From: Haloplanus sp. GDY1
Lineage (GTDB): Archaea; Halobacteriota; Halobacteria; Halobacteriales; Haloferacaceae
Direction of reading: 5' to 3'
Length of the DNA stretch: 64,000 nt
Assembly: GCF_023703775.1 (NCBI RefSeq)
Contig: NZ_CP098514.1
Span: forward strand, 682,001 to 746,000
Below are positions 40,405-49,145 of the stretch, piece after piece. Every line of letters starts with the position of its first letter. Within the stretch, counting starts at the first letter, position 1. The position numbers were made by a program, and so were the translations under genes. Below the pieces are notes generated by a model that was not told the origin of the DNA, did not search any database, and worked only from the letters and a program-made list of their open reading frames with translations.

Positions 40405-41216
40405 AGCCGAACCGGAACGTCCCGTTCGTCTAGGTACTCCTTGACCTCGCGGATCGTGTACTCGTCGAAGTGGAAGATGGAGGCCGCGAGGGCGGCGTCG
40501 GCCCCGGCCTCGGTGAACACCTCGTGGGCGTCCTCGGGACCGCCACACCCCGACGAGGCGATGACGGGCGTCGAGACGCTCTCACAGACCGCGCGCGTGA
40601 GGGGGATGTCGTAGCCGTCCTTGGTGCCGTCGGCGTCGATCGAGTTGACGAACAGTTCGCCCGCGCCCCGCGACTCGACTTCGCGTGCCCACTCCACCAC
40701 GTCGACGCCGGTGCCCTCGCGGCCGCCCTTGATCGTACACTCGAACCAGCAGGACTCGCCGTCGATCCGCTCGTAATGCTCGCCCGCCTCGTCGTAGCGG
40801 CGGCGGGCGTCGACGCTGATGACGATGCACTGACTGCCGAAGGCGGCCGCGCCGGCGTCGACCAGGTCGGGGTTCTCGATGGCCGCGGTGTTGATCGACA
40901 CCTTGTCCGCCCCGGCCCGCAGCGTCTCCTTGATGTCCTCGCGGGTGCGGATGCCGCCGCCGACGGTGAGGGGGATGAACACCTCGTCGGCCACCCGTTC
41001 GACGACGTGGAGCATCGTCTCCCGGCCCTCGGCGCTGGCCGTGATGTCGAGGAAGACGAACTCGTCGGCGCCGGCCTCGTTGTACTCGCGGGCCATCTCG
41101 ACCGGATCGCCCGTGTGCTTCAGATCCTCGAAGTTGACGCCGGTGTACACCGCCGGGTCGCCGTCCTCGTCGAGGTCCACGTCGATACAGGGGATGATGC
41201 GCTTGGTTACGGCCAT
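40401..41216 (-). CDS. hisF: Imidazole glycerol phosphate synthase subunit HisF
   Basis: A 271-residue TIM-barrel cyclase of histidine synthesis, slightly longer than usual. The catalytic Asp is in [12 protein letters not shown] and the second in [13 protein letters not shown]; the phosphate sites [20 protein letters not shown] and [17 protein letters not shown] are intact. It works with the HisH glutaminase, which is not in the window. Converges with rpoL. Confidence 0.96.
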   Translation of the reverse strand: MAVTKRIIPCIDVDLDEDGDPAVYTGVNFEDLKHTGDPVEMAREYNEAGADEFVFLDITASAEGRETMLHVVERVADEVFIPLTVGGGIRTREDIKETLRAGADKVSINTAAIENPDLVDAGAAAFGSQCIVISVDARRRYDEAGEHYERIDGESCWFECTIKGGREGTGVDVVEWAREVESRGAGELFVNSIDADGTKDGYDIPLTRAVCESVSTPVIASSGCGGPEDAHEVFTEAGADAALAASIFHFDEYTIREVKEYLDERDVPVRL

Positions 41217-41282
41217 TACTCGTGGCGGTGTATCCGTCGGCGGCCGACAAAAGCCGTCTGGTGTCGGCGCCCGCCCGATAGC

Positions 41283-41322
41283 AACGTATATATGTTAATA
41301 AATTAATCTATTATCGGTGATA
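41283..41322 (+). promoter_or_regulatory. Extremely AT-rich promoter of the Cys-rich protein gene
   Basis: A 40-nt stretch of nearly pure A/T in a GC-rich genome contains TATATA and a 12-bp palindrome TTAATAAATTAA (41295-41306), centred 28-30 nt before the starts at 41322/41330. It is probably a strong promoter. Confidence 0.6.
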
Positions 41323-41329
41323 TGAACCC

Positions 41330-42004
41330 ATGAGCTGCTGTTGCTGCTGTGGACCGATGGACCGGGAGGAGACCGCCCCGGAGCCGCCGGCCGGCGAACC
41401 GGAGCCGCCACGGCGCTGTACGAAGTATCGGCTGACCGTCGAGAGCATGGAAGTGTCACAGATCGACGACGGGTTCCTCGGCGGGGCGCTGGAGACGACG
41501 TGGACGTTCACCGTCAACGGGCAGGTGCAGACCTACGTCAACGACAGCCTGGAGGTGGGGACCCACTCCATCGGGAAGACCTTCTTCGTCGACGTGCCCG
41601 CCGAGACGTCGACGATCAAACTCGTCGTCTCGGGGGTCGAGGACGACCCCGTCTTCGACGACCCGCTCCCGGGCTTTACGCACGTGTGGGGCGAGCCGGA
41701 CAACTGGGGGGCCGGCGCGCAGTCCGGATCGGGCAACGACTCCAACATCACGTACACCCTCAACTACTCCATCTCCTGTGCCGAGGACCGGGCGACGTTC
41801 GCCCTCTCCCGGGACGTGTTGATGGAGTACGGCGAGGCGAAGGCCGAACAGCGCGGCGTCAAGACCGGCCGCGAGACGATGCTCTCGTGGGCCATCTCCC
41901 GCGTCGAGCGCGACGGGTGGGAACTCGTCGACTCGACCGACGACCGGTACGTGTTCCGGGGGAACGGGACGCTCCCGCGGAAGCTGGCGGAGCAGTTCGA
42001 CTGA
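41330..42004 (+). CDS. Unknown protein with five consecutive N-terminal cysteines
   Basis: A 224-residue protein starting MSCCCCCGPMDREE, then a Pro/Glu-rich linker, a predicted beta-sandwich of about 125 residues (KYRLTVESMEVSQIDDGFLG, TTWTFTVNGQVQTYV, TFFVDVPAETSTIKLVVSGV, NITYTLNYSIS) and a C-terminal alpha/beta tail (GRETMLSWAISRVERDGWEL). The sandwich resembles C2- or jelly-roll-like domains, but I cannot place it in a family. The Cys run could bind metal or be acylated. It has no signal peptide. A three-codon ORF (ATG AAC CCA TGA) at 41322-41333 overlaps its ATG. Confidence 0.7.
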   Translation: MSCCCCCGPMDREETAPEPPAGEPEPPRRCTKYRLTVESMEVSQIDDGFLGGALETTWTFTVNGQVQTYVNDSLEVGTHSIGKTFFVDVPAETSTIKLVVSGVEDDPVFDDPLPGFTHVWGEPDNWGAGAQSGSGNDSNITYTLNYSISCAEDRATFALSRDVLMEYGEAKAEQRGVKTGRETMLSWAISRVERDGWELVDSTDDRYVFRGNGTLPRKLAEQFD

Positions 42005-42078
42005 ACGGCGCGAGGCGCCCCCGCGGCGTCCCGCGCCGTTCAGGTGTCTTTTTGTAACGTGCCGTCCGAGTGGCTCGT

Positions 42079-42237
42079 ATGGACGACCACGCCCACGAGG
42101 ATCACGACTCGCACAGCGACGACGAGGGGCGCGTCACCTCGCCCATGCAGGAGTTCACGACCGGCCAGGTCGGCGTCGGCTTCGTCGTCCTGCTGGTCGG
42201 CCTCGCGGTGACGTTCGGCCTGCCGCTGCTGTTCTGA
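42079..42237 (+). CDS. DUF7550-like single-span small membrane protein
   Basis: A 52-residue protein: His/Asp-rich cytosolic head (DDHAHEDHDSHSDDEGRV), then SPMQEFTTGQVGVGFVVLLV and a single helix to the end. This pattern recurs in haloarchaea next to many genes. The His-rich head could bind metal. A T-run at 42049-42053 is centred 28 nt before ATG 42079. Function unknown. Confidence 0.72.
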   Translation: MDDHAHEDHDSHSDDEGRVTSPMQEFTTGQVGVGFVVLLVGLAVTFGLPLLF

Positions 42238-42297
42238 CCGATCGAGCGGTGCGAAGTGGAAGGACTACGTTACTCGACGACAGTACTAGTCACACAC

Positions 42298-43170
42298 ATG
42301 GGGTACGATTACACCGGCGACGCCGACCGAGAACTCGTCGACGCCTATCGAGCGGACGAATCGCCCTTCCCGACGGACTCCTCGCGGGAGTATCCCCGCC
42401 GCGACTTTCTGCGCGACGAGCCGCTCCTCCTCAAACAGCTCCTGTTCCCCCAGTGCTGGAACGCGACGGAACTGCTGGACGATCCGGACGAAACGCGTCG
42501 CCGCCTGACCCGGCTCGGGACGTGCATCCACAAAGGCATCACGGCCTACGCGGATCGAGATGGGGATTCCCTGACCGGGGTCGTGGACGAGACGCTCGAC
42601 CGACTGCCGGAGATCCGAGACACGCTCAAGCGGGACGTCGAGGCCGCGTACAAGGGCGACCCCGCGGCCAGAAGCTACTGTGAGATCATCCGGTCGTATC
42701 CCGGGTTTCACGCCACCCTGACCCACCGAGTTGCACACGTCCTCTACGAGGCCGAGCACTTCCAGTACGCACGCGAACTCGCCGAGTACGCGAAAAGCGA
42801 GACGGGCATCGACATCCACCCGGGTGCGGAGATCGGCGACTACTTCTTCGTCGATCACGGGACCGGGGTCGTCATCGGCGAGACGGCCACGGTCGGTGAC
42901 TGGGTCCGGATCTACCAGAACGTGACGCTCGGCGCGCTCCACTTCGAGGAAGAGGAGGGCGAGGAACACATGCTGGCGAAGGGATACAAGCGCCATCCCG
43001 ACATCGGCGATCACGTCGTCATCGGCGCCGGGAGCAACGTCCTCGGGCCAGTGGAGATCGGCGATCACGTGAGCATCGGCGCGAACTCCTGGGTGACCGA
43101 CGACGTCCCGGACGACACGAGCGTCTTCATCTCCGATCACCCCGAGCAAGAGCGGAAGCCGAACGGATAG
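42298..43170 (+). CDS. epsC: Serine O-acetyltransferase (EpsC/CysE type)
   Basis: A 290-residue acetyltransferase making O-acetylserine for cysteine synthesis. The N-terminal about 150 residues are the helical EpsC domain; the C-terminal part is a left-handed beta-helix with IDIHPGAEIGDYFFVDHGTG, VVIGETATVGDWVRIYQNVT and HVVIGAGSNVLGPVEIGDHV. Catalytic Asp/His are in FVDHGTGVVIGE and IRSYPGFHATLTHRVAH. It is longer at the N-terminus than typical bacterial CysE, as EpsC proteins are. Start ATG 42298 was chosen over an upstream in-frame ATG since it follows a plausible TATA-like ACTACGTTAC by 28 nt. Confidence 0.92.
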   Translation: MGYDYTGDADRELVDAYRADESPFPTDSSREYPRRDFLRDEPLLLKQLLFPQCWNATELLDDPDETRRRLTRLGTCIHKGITAYADRDGDSLTGVVDETLDRLPEIRDTLKRDVEAAYKGDPAARSYCEIIRSYPGFHATLTHRVAHVLYEAEHFQYARELAEYAKSETGIDIHPGAEIGDYFFVDHGTGVVIGETATVGDWVRIYQNVTLGALHFEEEEGEEHMLAKGYKRHPDIGDHVVIGAGSNVLGPVEIGDHVSIGANSWVTDDVPDDTSVFISDHPEQERKPNG

Positions 43171-43232
43171 GTGGCGCCGAAACGGGGCCGGAGCCCGGAC
43201 GACGGGATCACTCGACGGTGGCCCCGCCCGAG

Positions 43233-45356
43233 TCACTCCAGTTCGCGCTCGATCACGGCCCGCAGGTCGCCGATGTCGGCCGCGTCCCGCATCAGTCGCT
43301 CGCCGCCGACCGACAGCGTCAGCCGCGCGTCGGCCGTCGCCGCACCGATATCCCGGACGGGCAGGTCGCCCGCCGCCGCCTCCACCGCGGGCACGTCCGT
43401 CGTCTCGACGACCACCCGTCCCGGCGTCTCGTCGAACAGCGCCTCGGCGTCCGCGACGGTGGCCGAGACGCCGACGTCGTCGGTCACCATCTCCGCGAGC
43501 GTCACCGCGAGGCCGCCGTGGCTCACGTCGTGGGTCGCGAGCGTCGAGTCGAGGTCGGCGACGGTCGCGAGGGCGTCGACGGTCGACCCGGCGTCGTCGG
43601 GCAGGTCGGGGAAGCGGTCGGTCCCGCCAACCTGGGCGAGGTACTCCGACCCACCGAGCGCGCCGCCGCGCGCGCCGACTTCGAGGAGCGTGCCCTCGCC
43701 CGTCGCGCCCATCGGCGGCGCGTCGTAGCCGTCGCGAACCCCGATCATCGCCACCGTCGGCGTCGGCGGGATGGGTCCCGCCGCGGAGTCGTTGTACAGC
43801 GAGACGTTGCCCCCGACGACCGGCACCGAGAGGTCGCGACACATGTCCGCGAGGCCGTCGACGATGGCGCCGAAGCCGCCGTAGACGTCCGGCTTCTCCG
43901 GGTTGCCGCCGTTGAGACAGTCGACCGCGGCGTGGGGGATCGCCCCCTTGGCCGCGAGGTTGGTCGCGTTCTCCAGGGCGACGGCCCGGGCGCCCTCGTA
44001 GGGGTTCGCGTCCGTCCACGCCGGAATCGCGCCGGCCGAGAGCGCCAGTCCCGTGCCGGCCTCGCGGATCGCCATCACCGCGGCGTCGTCGCCCGGCCGT
44101 CGGGCGGTCCGGGTCCCCACCTCGTGGTCGTACTGCCGGTAGACCCACTCCTTGCTCGCCGTGTTGGGGCTGGCGACGACGGCGTCGAAGGCGTCGGCCG
44201 GGTCGACGTCGGGCAGGTCCCGGGGCGCCTCCTCGGGGTCCTCCATCGGCAGGTCGTTCGTCGGCGCGCCGTCGGCGAGGAACTCGGCGGGCACGTCGAC
44301 GACCGTCTCCCCCTCGAACGTGCAGACGTAGTTGCCGTCGGTCACCTCGCCGATGACCGAACAGCCGAGGTCGTAGCGGTCCGCGATCGCCGCGACCCGG
44401 TCGACGTCCTCGGGGCGCACCTCGTAGCACATCCGCTCCTGTGACTCCGCGAGCAGGATCTCCAGGGCCGACATGTTCGGCTCGCGCTGGTGGACGCGGT
44501 CGAGTTCGATCTCGGCGCCCAACCCGCCTTTGGCGACGAGTTCGCTGGAGGCGCCGCCGAGGCCCGCGGCGCCCAGGTCGCGGGCCGCCCGGATCAGCCC
44601 CTCGTCGATCAGCGCCTCGTTGGCCTCGATCAACAGTTTCTCCGTGTAGGGGTCACCCACCTGGACGGCGGGTCGGTCCTCGGTCTCCGCGTCCTCGCTC
44701 AGGTCCTCGCTGGCGAAGGAGGCGCCGCCGAGGCCGTCGCGGCCGGTGGCGTTGCCGACGAGGACGAGTTTGTTGCCCGGCGACTTCGCCTCGGCGGTGA
44801 CGAGGCGATCCTCGTCCACCAGGCCGACGCAGGCGACGTTGACCAGGGGGTTGCCCTCGTAGTCGTCGTGGAACTCGACGCTGCCGCCGACGGTGGGGAC
44901 GCCGATGGCGTTGCCGTAGTCGGCGATGCCCTCGACGACCCCCTCGAAGAGGTAGCGGGAGTGTTCGCGGTCGAAACCGCCGAAGTAGAGGGAGTCGGTC
45001 AGCGCGATGGGGTAGGCGCCCATCGAGAGGATGTCGCGGACGATGCCGCCGACGCCCGTCGCCGCGCCGTCGTACGGGTCGACGTAGGATGGGTGGTTGT
45101 GGCTCTCGATCCCCATGGCGACGTAGGTCTCCTCGCCGTCGGCGGCGTGGGTGGGCAGGGAGACGACCGCGGCGTCGTCGCCCGGGCCGACGACGACCTG
45201 TTCCGCCTCGCTGTCGAACGCCGACAGCAGCGGCCGGGACGACCGGTAGGCGCAGTGTTCGCTCCAGAGGTTCTCGAAGAGCGCCGCCTCGGCGGGCGTG
45301 GGGTCCCGCCCGAGTTCGGCGGCGACGAGGTCGTGATCCGGGTCGGACAGGCTCAT
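43233..45356 (-). CDS. purL: Phosphoribosylformylglycinamidine synthase subunit PurL
   Basis: A 707-residue PurL of the small (PurS/PurQ-dependent) type, fourth step of purine synthesis. Signatures: [20 protein letters not shown] near residue 30, [20 protein letters not shown], the ATP site [20 protein letters not shown], and [16 protein letters not shown]-like region; the second AIRS-like half has [20 protein letters not shown] and [14 protein letters not shown]. Length agrees with archaeal PurL. purQ and purS are not in the window. A short symmetric GTGTG-C-CACAC lies in the divergent gap with the PHP gene. Confidence 0.96.
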   Translation of the reverse strand: MSLSDPDHDLVAAELGRDPTPAEAALFENLWSEHCAYRSSRPLLSAFDSEAEQVVVGPGDDAAVVSLPTHAADGEETYVAMGIESHNHPSYVDPYDGAATGVGGIVRDILSMGAYPIALTDSLYFGGFDREHSRYLFEGVVEGIADYGNAIGVPTVGGSVEFHDDYEGNPLVNVACVGLVDEDRLVTAEAKSPGNKLVLVGNATGRDGLGGASFASEDLSEDAETEDRPAVQVGDPYTEKLLIEANEALIDEGLIRAARDLGAAGLGGASSELVAKGGLGAEIELDRVHQREPNMSALEILLAESQERMCYEVRPEDVDRVAAIADRYDLGCSVIGEVTDGNYVCTFEGETVVDVPAEFLADGAPTNDLPMEDPEEAPRDLPDVDPADAFDAVVASPNTASKEWVYRQYDHEVGTRTARRPGDDAAVMAIREAGTGLALSAGAIPAWTDANPYEGARAVALENATNLAAKGAIPHAAVDCLNGGNPEKPDVYGGFGAIVDGLADMCRDLSVPVVGGNVSLYNDSAAGPIPPTPTVAMIGVRDGYDAPPMGATGEGTLLEVGARGGALGGSEYLAQVGGTDRFPDLPDDAGSTVDALATVADLDSTLATHDVSHGGLAVTLAEMVTDDVGVSATVADAEALFDETPGRVVVETTDVPAVEAAAGDLPVRDIGAATADARLTLSVGGERLMRDAADIGDLRAVIERELE

Positions 45357-45479
45357 TCACTCCCGTCTTTCGCGCTCCGGAGGTAATGTCTTTCCATGTG
45401 TGCCACACCTCGGCCTCCGGCTCCCCGCCGGGGCCGCGGACCGGCGGCCTTTTTACTGCCGGCATCCCACTGTACGACC

Positions 45480-46163
45480 GTGTTATCGGTCGAGTTGCAC
45501 ACGCACTCGTCGCTCTCCCACGACGGCCGCGATCCGGTCGACCACCTGCTCGAACAGGCGGCGTCGGTCGGTCTGGACGCCCTCGCCGTCACCGATCACG
45601 ACGAGATCGACGCCAGCCTCGACGCCGTCGAGAAGGCCCCCGACTACGGCCTGATCGGCATCCCGGGGATGGAGATCACCTCCGCCGCCGGCCACGTCCT
45701 CGCGTTCGGGATCCGGGACCTGATCCCCGCCGGCCTCCCCTTCGAGGCGACCCTCGACCGCATCCACGAACAGGGCGGCATCGCCGTGATCCCCCACCCC
45801 TTCCAGGCGTCCCGCCACGGCGTCGCGCCACACGTCACCGGGCCGGCGCTCGCGAGCGCGGACGCCATCGAGGTGTACAACTCCCGCCTCCTGACCGGGC
45901 GAGCCAACCGGAAGGCCGAGCGCTTCGCCGCCACTCACGACCTCCCGATGACCGCCGGGAGCGACGCCCACATCGCCGAGATGGTCGGGCAAGCGATCAC
46001 CGAGGTCGACGCCGACGAGCGCACGGCCGAGAGCATCCTCGACGCCATCGCGGCCGGTCGAACGAGCGTCGTGGGCCGGCGCACGCCGTGGCGGATCAGC
46101 TTCCGGCAGGCCGCCGGCGGGGCGAAACGCCGGCTGATGCGCGCGCTCGGTAACCTGCTGTGA
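45480..46163 (+). CDS. PHP-domain phosphoesterase
   Basis: A 227-residue PHP protein with the metal motif VELHTHSSLSHDGRDP at the N-terminus, VTDHDEIDASLDAVEK, IPHPFQAS and TAGSDAHIAEMVG at the end; the nine-residue trinuclear metal set looks complete. Members hydrolyse phosphoesters such as nucleoside 3',5'-bisphosphates. GTG 45480 is supported by TTTTTACTG centred 28 nt upstream. Its TGA overlaps the GTG of the asparagine-synthetase-like gene (GTGA 46160-46163), so the two are coupled. Confidence 0.9.
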   Translation: MLSVELHTHSSLSHDGRDPVDHLLEQAASVGLDALAVTDHDEIDASLDAVEKAPDYGLIGIPGMEITSAAGHVLAFGIRDLIPAGLPFEATLDRIHEQGGIAVIPHPFQASRHGVAPHVTGPALASADAIEVYNSRLLTGRANRKAERFAATHDLPMTAGSDAHIAEMVGQAITEVDADERTAESILDAIAAGRTSVVGRRTPWRISFRQAAGGAKRRLMRALGNLL

Positions 46164-47251
46164 TCCGCGGCGCCGACCCCGCGACCGTCCGCCGCGCCCT
46201 CGATGCCGGCGATCCGCTCCCCGGCACCGGCGGCTTCGCCGGCCGCCTCGACGGCCGCCTCGTCCGCGACGTCCTCGGCCGCCGACCCCTGTTCGGGACG
46301 CCCGCCGACTGGGGGTTCGCGCCCGACGACGTGACCGGCCCCGACTCCTCGCCCGTCCCGGCGGGCCACGTCCGCGAACGCGTCGACGGCCACCTCGTCG
46401 ACCGCCGCGTCTGGTCGCTCCCCGACCCGCCGACCGAAACGGACGACGACGCGGCCGTCGGGGCCGTCTCCCGGGCCGTCCGCGGGGCCGTCTCGGCCGT
46501 CGACGGGAGCGACCTCGCCGTCGCCTTCTCCGGCGGCGTCGACTCCGCCCTCGTCGCCGCCGGCGTCCCCGACGCCCCCTGCTACGTCGCCGGCTTCCCC
46601 GACGCCCACGACGTGACCGCCGCGCGGGACGCGGCCGCGGCGATGGATCGCGACCTCCGGGTCGTCGAACTCGACCACGACGCCCTCGAACGCGCCGTCC
46701 CCGAGGTGGTCGCGGCGACGGGGCGGACCGACGCCATGACCGTCAGCATCGCCCTCCCGCTCTATCTCGTCGCCGAGCGCGCCGCCGCGGACGGCTTCGA
46801 CCGCCTCGCCGTCGGACAGGGCGCCGACGAACTGTTCGGCGGGTACGCGAAGGTCGTCGATCCGGGGAACGACGACCGGGTCGCGGCCACGACGGTCCGC
46901 GGCGCGACCCGCGAGGTGATCCGGTCGCTCCCCGACCAGTTGGAGCGCGACACCCTGACCCTCCGGGCCGCGGGCGTCGCGCCCGTGACGCCGCTCCTGA
47001 CCGACCGGGTCGTCGCGTCGGCGCTCCCCCTGCCCGGCCGCCTCCTCGCGACGCCCGACGAGCGAAAGGTGGCGCTCCGGCGGGCGGCCGCGGGCTGGCT
47101 CCCCGACTCCGTCGTCGCCACCGACAAGAAGGCCGTCCAGTACGGGAGCCTCGTCTCGCGCGAACTCGACCGTCTCGCCCGGCAGGCCGGATTCAAGCGA
47201 CGGATGGACCGCCACGTCGACCGGTACGTCGAGTCGCTGGTCGGCGGCTAG
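46160..47251 (+). CDS. Asparagine-synthetase-like PP-loop protein without glutaminase domain
   Basis: A 363-residue protein whose residues about 105-360 are the ATP-pyrophosphatase domain of AsnB: LAVAFSGGVDSALVAAGVPD (PP-loop), TVSIALPLYLVAERAAADGF, AVGQGADELFGGYAKVVDPG and the late Lys in PDSVVATDKKAVQYGSL. The N-terminal 100 residues lack the Cys2 nucleophile and the fold motifs of class II glutaminases, so ammonia or another amine/thiol donor would be needed. It may adenylate a carboxylate or RNA base. Coupled to the PHP gene; its TAG shares CTAG with the Nudix gene. Confidence 0.87.
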   Translation: MIRGADPATVRRALDAGDPLPGTGGFAGRLDGRLVRDVLGRRPLFGTPADWGFAPDDVTGPDSSPVPAGHVRERVDGHLVDRRVWSLPDPPTETDDDAAVGAVSRAVRGAVSAVDGSDLAVAFSGGVDSALVAAGVPDAPCYVAGFPDAHDVTAARDAAAAMDRDLRVVELDHDALERAVPEVVAATGRTDAMTVSIALPLYLVAERAAADGFDRLAVGQGADELFGGYAKVVDPGNDDRVAATTVRGATREVIRSLPDQLERDTLTLRAAGVAPVTPLLTDRVVASALPLPGRLLATPDERKVALRRAAAGWLPDSVVATDKKAVQYGSLVSRELDRLARQAGFKRRMDRHVDRYVESLVGG

Positions 47252-47721
47252 GCGTCCGCCGCCGCGGCCACCTCGATGGCCTCCAGTCCCAGTTCCCGCA
47301 CGTCCGGGTCGACGTCCGCCGTCCGGAGGTCCGCGGGGTCGTACCACGCCCACGCCTCGGGGCCGGGTTCGTCCGGGTCGGGGTCGATGTCCCGCGATCC
47401 GGCTGTCGCGTAGTAGACGTGATCGACGTGCTGGTGGCCCACCTCGCCGTCACAGACGTTCACGTCCGCCAGCATCAGGTGTCGCGGCCGGGGGATGGCC
47501 CGTGCCGTCGGCGAGGAGACGTCGGCGGTGTCGGCCAGCAGCGTCGGATCGAGCCCCGTCTCCTCGCGGGCCTCGCGGAGCGCCGCCTCGTGGGGGAGTT
47601 CCCCCCGGTCGACGTGGCCGCCGGGCGGCAGTCGCAGGCCCAGGCCCGGATGTTCGTGAAGCGCCGTCGCCCCGTCCGCGACCAGATAGATCGACGCGGT
47701 GAAATGTCGGGTCGTCTCCAT
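47248..47721 (-). CDS. Nudix hydrolase
   Basis: A 157-residue Nudix protein. The Nudix box reads GGHVDRGELPHEAALREARE followed by ETGL, matching GX5EX7REUXEEXGU. Substrate unknown; the 8-oxo-dGTP, ADP-ribose and nucleotide-sugar classes all have this look. Start ATG 47721 (METTRHFTASIYLVAD) fits the family; the frame is open upstream but overlaps the divergent small gene at 47809. Confidence 0.88.
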   Translation of the reverse strand: METTRHFTASIYLVADGATALHEHPGLGLRLPPGGHVDRGELPHEAALREAREETGLDPTLLADTADVSSPTARAIPRPRHLMLADVNVCDGEVGHQHVDHVYYATAGSRDIDPDPDEPGPEAWAWYDPADLRTADVDPDVRELGLEAIEVAAAADA

Positions 47722-47808
47722 GGGGGTGACAGGATCGGGCGACGTATCGTCCTTCCGACCGCGTAGCTTTTTCACAGATGACACGGATACTCCCGTCAGG
47801 TGCCCTCC

Positions 47809-47955
47809 ATGAGTCACGTCAGCATCAAGGACGACCGCCTGAACCGCACCGTCCCCGTCGAATCGACGATAGGCACTATCGAGATCGACCTGTCCGGCGA
47901 GGAGAACACCGTCGTGTTGCCGGCGGACGCATCGGTGACGGTCGAGTACCGGTGA
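47809..47955 (+). CDS. 48-residue hypothetical protein
   Basis: A short protein MSHVSIKDDRLNRTVPVEST followed by two beta-like segments (IGTIEIDLSG, NTVVLPADASVTVEYR). Codon use is GC3-rich like its neighbours, and AGGTG stands 6 nt before the ATG, so it is likely expressed. It is tail-to-tail with the TFB gene. I do not recognise a family. Confidence 0.6.
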   Translation: MSHVSIKDDRLNRTVPVESTIGTIEIDLSGEENTVVLPADASVTVEYR

Positions 47956-47974
47956 CGCACCGCGCGAAAGGAGC

Positions 47975-48961
47975 CTACGGGACCTGAATCTGCTCCTCGG
48001 CTTCGAGCAGTTCGTGGTATCGGTTGCGGATGGTGACCTCGCTGATGTTGGCCACCTCGCTGACCTCGCTCTGGGTCACCTTCTCGTTGGTGAGGAGCGC
48101 GGCGGCGTAGATGGCGGCGGCCGCGAGGCCTACCGGGCTCTTGCCGCTGTGGACGCCCTGCTCTTTCGCCGTCTTCAGCAGGTCGCGGGCGCGGCGCTCG
48201 GACTCGTCCGAGAGGTCGAGTTCGGAGGCGAATCGGGGGACGTACTGCTCGGGATCGGCCGGCTGGATCTCGAGGCCGAGTTCCCGGACCACGTAGCGGT
48301 ACGTGCGGGCGATTTCGTCCTTGTCGACGCGGGAGACGGTGGCGATTTCGTCGAGGGAGCGGGGGGTGCCGGCCTGTCGGGCGGCGGCGTAGAGGGCGCT
48401 GGTGGCGACGCCCTCGATGGAGCGGCCGGGCAGCAGGTCGTCCGAGAGGGCGCGCCGGTAGATGACCGAGGCGGTCTCGCGGACGTTCTCGGGGAGGCCC
48501 AGCGCCGAGGCCATGCGGTCGATCTCGCCGAGGGCCTGCTTGAGGTTGCGCTCCTTGGAGTCGCGGGTGCGGAACCGCTCGTTCCAGGTGCGCAGGCGCT
48601 GCATCTTCTCGCGCTGGCGCGAGGAGAGGGTCTTCCCGTAGGCGTCCTTGTCCTGCCAGCCGATGTTCGTCGACAGCCCCTTGTCGTGCATCATCTGGGT
48701 CGTCGGTGCGCCGACCCGGGATTTCTGGTCTTTCTCCTTGGAGTCGAAGGCGCGCCACTCGGGGCCGTGGTCGATCTCGTCCTCCTCGACCACGAGCCCG
48801 CAGTCCGCACACACCGTCTCCCCGTGTTCCGTGTCCGTGGCGAGCTGGCCGCCACACTCCGGACAGCGCAGCTGTTCGCTGTCGTCGGTACTCTCCGTCT
48901 CGTCCTCGCTTTCGCGCGCGCGTGCGCGTTCGGTCGTGTAACCGCGTACGCTATCGGTCAT
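47975..48961 (-). CDS. tfb: Transcription initiation factor IIB
   Basis: A 328-residue TFB that recruits RNA polymerase to TBP-bound promoters. The zinc ribbon is LRCPECGGQ and TVCADCGLVV (residues about 32-56), the B-reader ARFDSK-like EWRAFDSKEKDQKSRVGAP, and two cyclin repeats follow (RMASALGLPENVRETASVIY; LIQPADPEQYVPRFASELDL region), with the BRE-recognition helix near the C-terminus (VANISEVTIRNRYHELLE). Haloarchaea encode several TFBs; which one this is cannot be told. TTTAAATAT about 54 nt upstream implies a 25-30 nt leader. Confidence 0.96.
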   Translation of the reverse strand: MTDSVRGYTTERARARESEDETESTDDSEQLRCPECGGQLATDTEHGETVCADCGLVVEEDEIDHGPEWRAFDSKEKDQKSRVGAPTTQMMHDKGLSTNIGWQDKDAYGKTLSSRQREKMQRLRTWNERFRTRDSKERNLKQALGEIDRMASALGLPENVRETASVIYRRALSDDLLPGRSIEGVATSALYAAARQAGTPRSLDEIATVSRVDKDEIARTYRYVVRELGLEIQPADPEQYVPRFASELDLSDESERRARDLLKTAKEQGVHSGKSPVGLAAAAIYAAALLTNEKVTQSEVSEVANISEVTIRNRYHELLEAEEQIQVP

Positions 48962-49145
48962 TGGTTGTTATCGTGAGCAAAACGGCTCTATACAGACAGT
49001 TCCGAGCGAAGATATTTAAACCTGACGGACTTTGGACTACGTTCGATACCTGTCGAGAGTCAATTCGCCGACCGCCGATCCGACGGTGCGCGGGACGCGA
49101 CGGGACTGCGGGGGTTGATGACGGTCGGTCACGTGGACGCGAACG

